Positions 59,451 through 64,000 of a stretch of 64,000 nucleotides of DNA are shown here, one piece after another. The notes beneath the pieces are model-generated. The model was not told the DNA's origin. It ran no database searches and saw nothing but the letters and a program-made list of their open reading frames with translations. Origin of the DNA: an uncultured Crocinitomix sp. (GTDB lineage Bacteria > Bacteroidota > Bacteroidia > Flavobacteriales_D > Crocinitomicaceae); contig CAKZON010000114.1 of assembly GCA_937136425.1 (NCBI GenBank), positions 20,795-84,794 of the forward strand, written 5' to 3'. The position numbers were made by a program, and so were the translations under genes. Every line of letters begins with the position of its first letter. Position 1 is the first letter of the stretch.

Positions 59451-60239
59451 CTAGGCATTTTCAAAGAGATTTGTAAGCGTCACAAATTCATCAACCGAAA
59501 ACGACTCAGGTCGCCTTGCAAACATTTCACTGTGGTCTTGATAAGGTAAATTACGCTCATTAATCATTGCCTTTAAAGAATTCCGCAATGTTTTACGACG
59601 TTGGTTAAAAGCCATTTTAACAATTCGTTTAAACAAGACTTCGTCACAGTTTAGTTTTTTTGTTTCATTACGTTTTAAGATAATGATTCCTGAATCTACT
59701 TTTGGCGGAGGAGTAAACACATCAGGCGGCACAGTAAAAAGATAATCTATATCATAGTATGCCTGCAATAAAACGCTGGTAATTCCATACTTTTTTGATC
59801 CAGGAGGCTCAGCAATTCTCACTGCAACTTCCTTTTGAAACATTCCAACAACCAAAGGAATTTGATCCTTATAATCCAACACTTTAAATAAAATTTGGGT
59901 CGATATATTATAAGGAAAGTTTCCCGCAACAGCAAAGGGCTTATTCCCCATAATTGTTGTTAGGTCTGAATGCAAAAAATCCTTTTCATAAATTCGATCA
60001 CCCAATGCTGGAAAGTGCTCTTTAAGATAGACTACAGATTCGGTGTCTATTTCAATTACATGTGTTTCAAATTCACTTGACTGTAGCAAAGGCTCAGTCA
60101 ATGCTCCCATACCGGGTCCCACCTCTAAAACCGATTCGAATTCGTATCCAGTACCTTCTATGGCACTCGTCATTCTAGTACACACCGTTTTATCATTTAA
60201 AAAATGTTGACCTAGGTGTTTTTTAGCTTTAACTGTCAT
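59451..60239 (-). CDS. rsmA: 16S rRNA (adenine1518/1519-N6) dimethyltransferase
   Basis: 262 residues. KAKKHLGQHFLND, SVLEVGPGMGALTEPLL (SAM-binding), VAGNFPYNISTQILFK (NLPY-type motif IV), FTVPPDVFTPPPKVDSGII and MAFNQRRKTLRNSLK. It dimethylates two adenines near the 3' end of 16S rRNA (KsgA). DUF4286 lies two bases upstream. Confidence 0.97.
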   Translation of the reverse strand: MTVKAKKHLGQHFLNDKTVCTRMTSAIEGTGYEFESVLEVGPGMGALTEPLLQSSEFETHVIEIDTESVVYLKEHFPALGDRIYEKDFLHSDLTTIMGNKPFAVAGNFPYNISTQILFKVLDYKDQIPLVVGMFQKEVAVRIAEPPGSKKYGITSVLLQAYYDIDYLFTVPPDVFTPPPKVDSGIIILKRNETKKLNCDEVLFKRIVKMAFNQRRKTLRNSLKAMINERNLPYQDHSEMFARRPESFSVDEFVTLTNLFENA

Positions 60240-60241
60240 GC

Positions 60242-60568
60242 TTAAAAGCTCTGATGAACGTGTAATAAGGTTCTAAATGCTGCTGTATTTTTTCCAAACT
60301 TTTCAGTATGGTCTTTCTGCAAAGCAGGCGCAGCCTTTTCTTGATATTCTTCGTAGGTTGCCATGTTTGCACAGAGGTATTGAATAGCAAAAGTTTTCCC
60401 TCCTTCTTCATGCCCGATTACTTTAGAAATTTTTGATTCTAAAAAAAAGCCTGATTTCATAACATCCGGAATGTGAACTTCTTTCATATAAGTTAGCCAC
60501 TCTTCACTCTTATCAACATCTACCGAAACGGTAACATTGTAAATAACTTGCATCTCTTTTTCTGACAT
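60242..60568 (-). CDS. DUF4286 family protein
   Basis: 108 residues (or 103 from the ATG at 60553, MQVIYNVTVSVDVDKSEEW). Pattern HIPDVMKSGFFLESKISKVI and YEEYQEKAAPALQKDHTEKFG matches DUF4286, a ferredoxin-like-fold cytoplasmic protein often next to rsmA in Bacteroidota. Function unknown; coupled to rsmA with a two-base gap. Confidence 0.88.
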   Translation of the reverse strand: MSEKEMQVIYNVTVSVDVDKSEEWLTYMKEVHIPDVMKSGFFLESKISKVIGHEEGGKTFAIQYLCANMATYEEYQEKAAPALQKDHTEKFGKNTAAFRTLLHVHQSF

Positions 60569-60607
60569 AATTAATTCATTGAGGACACTATTTCGACTCG
60601 AAACAGC

Positions 60608-62440
60608 TTAATTAAACTCGGCTACAATATTACGATATTTTTCTCGAGCTTCAGCAGTATAAAGACTCCCACTAAAATCAAAAAGAATTTTCTTATAATA
60701 CTCGGCTGCCTTTTCACGATTATCTAACCTTGTTTCGTAAATTCTTGCAAGACGCATGGTCGCATCATCTCCCAATATATCATGTGAATAAGATTCTACA
60801 ACAACTGTATACAACTCCACGGCTTTTGACCAATTTTGCTGACCTTCATATATTTCTGCCTTTTTAAAAAGAACTTCATCTACCATACTATGAAATGGAT
60901 AACCTCTTTCTAAACTATCTAATATTGCAATGGCTTCATCAAATTTATTTTGTGTCAATAACAAATCAGCATTAGCATAAAGTTGCACTGGAGCCGTGGT
61001 TGTGTCAATGCCCAAATTGTCTTGCAAAAGCAATGATAATTGCATGGCATCATTAGCGATTAATTTACTTGTAGATGCTTTTAAAACATCCAACTGTGCT
61101 TTAGCATATTCAAATTCACCGTCATAATAAAACACTTTTGCATTTTTAAACTTGGCTTCATGTCCTATTACGTCTTCACTAAATGCTTTTTCAACCTGCA
61201 TATAAAGTAAAGAGGCATCCCAAATATCGTTAGACACTACATGAATATCTCCTTTAAGAATTTTAAGACGAGCAATTTCTTGCCTTCCCACAGGCAGCTC
61301 TAAACATTCATTTACCAAGGCCATGGCTTTTTTCGTATCATTTAAATGAAAAGCATAGATACGCGCCAACTGCTCCATTACACCTAAACTTCTTGAAGTT
61401 TTGCCCATATCTTGCAAGGCAGCTTCAAAATCTTCCGCAACGGTTTTAATTTCATCTTGTGTGAATGATTTGCGTTGTGTTAGCTCTTCAAACTCTGCCG
61501 CAAGTTTACTTTGAACAGCAATATGGTAATTAGGATATTTACTTCCTAAATCAATTACATACTGATAAGCCTTCATTGCTTCACGATATGCTCCATTTGC
61601 TTGGCACACATTTCCAATCTCCAACACACGGCGACCACTTTCATCTTTTTTCTTATCTAAAGCTTTGGCCTGAATTACTGCACCATTAAATTCCTTTTTT
61701 TGCAAATAATACCAAATAAACATTTCGTTGTAAACCTCTTGATCTGGATTTTTTTGAACCTTTAAAAGGATCTCCTCTCTCAACATTTCAACAAGTTCCT
61801 TGTCCGTTTCAAAATCAACCACACGAGAAAGGTAGGTTTGAACCGTGCGAACATAAACGGGGCTATAATCTAATAAATTCAAATACTCCTCAATCATATC
61901 AGAAGGACGATTCAGTAATGAATAAAGCGAAGCTAACTCTAATTGAAAACCATATCCCTTTTTCAAAATTTTACGCCCTTTCAAAAATGTTTGCAAGGCA
62001 TAATCGTACATCCCCTTTGATTGAAAAGTTTTACCCAAATTTTCAACTCTTGTCTGTATAGGAGGCAATTCTTGAATTAGATTATCATATATCTTATCTG
62101 CCTCATTTTCACGATTTGTTTCTTTATAGACATCAGCCAATTTAAATTGATTGGTAATTGTATACGGGTCGCGCTTAATCCTTTTCTTCACTAATTTTTC
62201 GGCCTCAACAAACTTTTCCTGATAAAAAAGGCATAGAAAATAACGGTCAAAATATAATTGAGAATCATATTTTTTAAACGACTTCTGATAATAAATCTCG
62301 GCTTTTTCAAATTGACCCTTACCAAAATAATGTCCCGCTAATTTGGTATCATTATCTCGAGGTTGCCCATAGACTGGCTGAATTAATGCAAGCATTAATC
62401 CAAAAATACATAAGGTGATATATTTAGTCCAATTGGTCAT
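60608..62440 (-). CDS. TPR-repeat exported protein
   Basis: 610 residues with a signal peptide (ITLCIFGLMLALIQPVYGQ) and tetratricopeptide repeats over nearly all the length, e.g. GQFEKAEIYYQKSFKKY, GAYREAMKAYQYVIDLGSKYPNY, DLLLTQNKFDEAIAILDSLERGYP and NWSKAVELYTVVVESYSHD. The last repeats resemble tol-pal type YbgF/BamD modules. Likely periplasmic, scaffold or assembly role. Overlaps the downstream end of the lipoprotein gene by 17 bases. Confidence 0.85.
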   Translation of the reverse strand: MTNWTKYITLCIFGLMLALIQPVYGQPRDNDTKLAGHYFGKGQFEKAEIYYQKSFKKYDSQLYFDRYFLCLFYQEKFVEAEKLVKKRIKRDPYTITNQFKLADVYKETNRENEADKIYDNLIQELPPIQTRVENLGKTFQSKGMYDYALQTFLKGRKILKKGYGFQLELASLYSLLNRPSDMIEEYLNLLDYSPVYVRTVQTYLSRVVDFETDKELVEMLREEILLKVQKNPDQEVYNEMFIWYYLQKKEFNGAVIQAKALDKKKDESGRRVLEIGNVCQANGAYREAMKAYQYVIDLGSKYPNYHIAVQSKLAAEFEELTQRKSFTQDEIKTVAEDFEAALQDMGKTSRSLGVMEQLARIYAFHLNDTKKAMALVNECLELPVGRQEIARLKILKGDIHVVSNDIWDASLLYMQVEKAFSEDVIGHEAKFKNAKVFYYDGEFEYAKAQLDVLKASTSKLIANDAMQLSLLLQDNLGIDTTTAPVQLYANADLLLTQNKFDEAIAILDSLERGYPFHSMVDEVLFKKAEIYEGQQNWSKAVELYTVVVESYSHDILGDDATMRLARIYETRLDNREKAAEYYKKILFDFSGSLYTAEAREKYRNIVAEFN

Positions 62441-63002
62441 TATTTGCTTTCAATTCTTCTATAAAGCTATCTACTTTAGGCACCACTACATAATAACGAT
62501 AACGCTCAGCTGAAACCATGCTATAAAAAGATCCAAATGATAAACTTACTTTATCTAAAGCTGCCTTTTCAATCGACAAATATTCAGTTACCTGATCTTT
62601 CTTCAAAACACCATTTGAAATATCGTCCTTCAAATCTAGAAACTGATGTTTAACTGCATTTAGTTCATCTCCATAGACTCCTTGATCTTTCCCAACGTTT
62701 CCTAAGCTTTTACGAATCGATTTGCAGTCATTCATCCATTTACCAAACTCTTCGTTTAGTGTGTCAGGTGTATACAAATTTTTAATCTCAGCTTCGTTCG
62801 CCTTCACGTGATCTACCATTATGGTAAGACTATCAAAATCTATTCCATCAAATAAATTTTCTAAACTATCTACATGCGCCAATTGCAATTCAATATCACT
62901 CAACTCTGTTTCAAACTCCTTTGCAGGATCGCAGGAAGTGGCTATTATTGGTAATACAATAAGTAAAAATATAAACTTAGTTACGTTATTCAATTGTTTC
63001 AT
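62424..63002 (-). CDS. Helical lipoprotein of unknown function
   Basis: The ATG at 63002 starts MKQLNNVTKFIFLLIVLPIIATSC (lipobox IATSC, C24). The mature protein is helical and coiled-coil-like (ELSDIELQLAHVDSLENLF, DELNAVKHQFLDLKDDISNG) and ends YRYYVVVPKVDSFIEELKANNDQLD. No family recognised. It lies between serS and the TPR gene, overlapping the latter, which suggests that the lipoprotein and TPR protein act together. Confidence 0.72.
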   Translation of the reverse strand: MKQLNNVTKFIFLLIVLPIIATSCDPAKEFETELSDIELQLAHVDSLENLFDGIDFDSLTIMVDHVKANEAEIKNLYTPDTLNEEFGKWMNDCKSIRKSLGNVGKDQGVYGDELNAVKHQFLDLKDDISNGVLKKDQVTEYLSIEKAALDKVSLSFGSFYSMVSAERYRYYVVVPKVDSFIEELKANNDQLD

Positions 63003-63012
63003 TTTAATCACA

Positions 63013-63864
63013 TTAAATCGTCTCAAACCCAGTGTAAGGCACTAGCACTTTTGGTATGGTAATTCCATTCTCAGTTTGATTATTCTCTAATAAGGCAGCC
63101 ATAATACGAGGTAAAGCCAAAGCACTTCCGTTTAACGTATGTGCCAAAGTTTTTTTCTTATCTGCTCCTTTAAATCTTAATTTTAATCGATTAGATTGAT
63201 AAGCTTCAAAATTTGAAATTGAGCTCACTTCTAACCATTTGTCTTGTGCTGCAGAATATACTTCTAAATCAAAAGTTAAAGCAGATGTAAATCCTAAATC
63301 ACCACCACATAATCTTAAAGTTCTATAAGGTAAGCCTAATTTAGTTAATAAACCTTGTACATAAGCCACCATTTGATCTAACACTGCATATGATTGACTA
63401 GGATGTTCAATGCGCACTAATTCAACCTTGTCAAATTGGTGCAATCTATTTAATCCACGAACATCACTACCATAAGATCCTGCCTCTCTTCTAAAGCAAG
63501 GTGTATAACCAGTAAGTTTTACAGGAAGGTTCTCCTCCTTCATCATTACATTTCTATACATATTGGTTAAAGGCACTTCAGCTGTTGGAATTAAATACAA
63601 TGCATCTTTTCCTTCACCATCTTGGTACATTTGCCCCTCTTTATCTGGCAATTGTCCTGTTCCATATCCAGAGTCCTCATTCACCATAAATGGTGGTATA
63701 ATTTCTTTATAACCGGCATCTCTAGCCTCATCTAAAAAGAAATTGATTAACGCACGTTGCAACCTAGCTCCTTTTCCAGTATAAAACGGAAAACCTGCTC
63801 CAGTCACCTTCACGCCCATTTCAAAATCAATTAGCTCATGCTTTTTAGCCAATTCCCAATGCGG
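63013..63864 (-). CDS. serS: Seryl-tRNA synthetase, catalytic domain only (N-terminus lost at a sequence break)
   Basis: About 283 residues of the class II aminoacyl-tRNA synthetase core, from PHWELAKKHELIDFEMG to the end. Motif 2 is TPCFRREAGSYGSDVRGLNR, motif 3 region EVSSISNFEAYQSNR and HTLNGSALALPRIMAALLENN. Full bacterial SerRS is ~420 residues; the N-terminal ~140, including the coiled-coil tRNA-binding arm, should lie above 63865 but is absent. There the frame runs through an unrelated basic stretch into an in-frame stop. The break most likely reflects a chimeric join, and the real gene is probably whole. It attaches serine to tRNA-Ser (and tRNA-Sec). Confidence 0.88.
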   Translation of the reverse strand, partial: PHWELAKKHELIDFEMGVKVTGAGFPFYTGKGARLQRALINFFLDEARDAGYKEIIPPFMVNEDSGYGTGQLPDKEGQMYQDGEGKDALYLIPTAEVPLTNMYRNVMMKEENLPVKLTGYTPCFRREAGSYGSDVRGLNRLHQFDKVELVRIEHPSQSYAVLDQMVAYVQGLLTKLGLPYRTLRLCGGDLGFTSALTFDLEVYSAAQDKWLEVSSISNFEAYQSNRLKLRFKGADKKKTLAHTLNGSALALPRIMAALLENNQTENGITIPKVLVPYTGFETI

Positions 63865-63998
63865 AATCCAATAATCACTGACTCGCCGCTCCCTTTTGCG
63901 TTCACGCGATAGCGCTTAATGGTTGTAAGGCCAGGACCGTATTCGTCAGTCTGGTTGTAGTACGCTACGTTGTATAGCGCTGGGGCCTGAGCGGTAAT
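63831..63998 (-). other. Foreign-looking open frame at window end, probably chimeric join
   Basis: On the minus strand a frame runs in from the window edge for 55 codons, reading APALYNVAYYNQTDEYGPGL, then TIKRYRVNAKGSGESVIIGF, before entering serS out of frame at about 63864. The part above 63864 is near 50% GC against about a third in the rest of the window, and does not resemble seryl-tRNA synthetase. The reading looks like a fragment of a virion or tail-type protein from general character only; I cannot name it. Confidence 0.6.
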
Positions 63999-64000
63999 GG

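Noticed and set aside
1..64000. Prophage, integrative element or insertion sequence within the body of the window
   Set aside because: No integrase, transposase, terminal repeat or phage structural cluster was found before ~63864; the tRNA-Leu gene has no attached direct repeat that I could see.

Overview
The window is AT-rich, gene-dense bacterial chromosome that reads as Bacteroidota, probably an aquatic member of the Flavobacteriales. The grounds are type IX secretion (T9SS) sorting domains on several secreted proteins, a gliding-motility-type C-terminal domain, DUF6089, DUF4252 and HYC_CC_PP family proteins, SusD-less lipoprotein-rich gene content, and several TAnnTTTG-type -7 promoter elements. 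The exact family (for example Crocinitomicaceae- or Cryomorphaceae-like) is a guess. There is one tRNA gene, no rRNA, no CRISPR array, no recognisable insertion sequence and no integrase.

Layout: 1-3.1 kb holds a truncated T9SS protein and two outer-membrane-type proteins. 3.2-5.8 kb is a response regulator/TPR histidine kinase pair preceded by a regular array of alternating CGTAT/ATACG half-sites. 5.9-6.7 kb has a lipoprotein and tRNA-Leu(CAA). 6.8-10.3 kb is a possible copper/heme module: di-heme peroxidase, UspA-like protein, HYC_CC_PP protein and a divergent T9SS-exported MbnP-domain protein. 10.3-17.5 kb has two stand-alone receiver proteins, a DUF4252 protein, an 854-residue gliding-type surface protein, a stand-alone DEAD-like domain and ApbE. 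17.6-22.8 kb is one 1742-residue protein made of about 17 TPR-like modules plus a second array with an exact 54-residue period.

23-34.3 kb is mostly metabolism and repair: FAD oxidoreductase, murQ, an AddB-like nuclease, a peroxiredoxin, recA, then a run of small enzymes. 34.3-42 kb carries MazG-like, rfaE2, a flippase-like membrane protein, panD, prfB, gcvH, VanZ-like and two tandem tonB genes. 42.1-50 kb is deoC-cysQ-gmd-fcl followed by a surface-polysaccharide set (two Wzi/RemB-like barrels around a WecA-like transferase). 50.1-55.3 kb is a cytochrome c oxidase assembly operon: ctaB, two subunit III genes, subunit IV, two Sco-like proteins and a DUF420 protein. 55.4-63.9 kb, all on the minus strand, contains three DUF6089 paralogues, rsmA, DUF4286, a TPR protein, a lipoprotein and serS.

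The strongest things to look at are: (1) the first subunit III gene, which carries a roughly 160-residue, three-times-repeated soluble insert between its membrane helices; (2) the 1742-residue double-array protein; (3) the operator-like array at 3165-3209; (4) the MbnP/di-heme peroxidase neighbourhood; and (5) an abrupt break in serS near 63864, after which the sequence becomes GC-richer and encodes an unrelated reading frame. The last is most simply a chimeric assembly join or an insertion breakpoint, so the final ~135 bases should not be trusted as contiguous chromosome.
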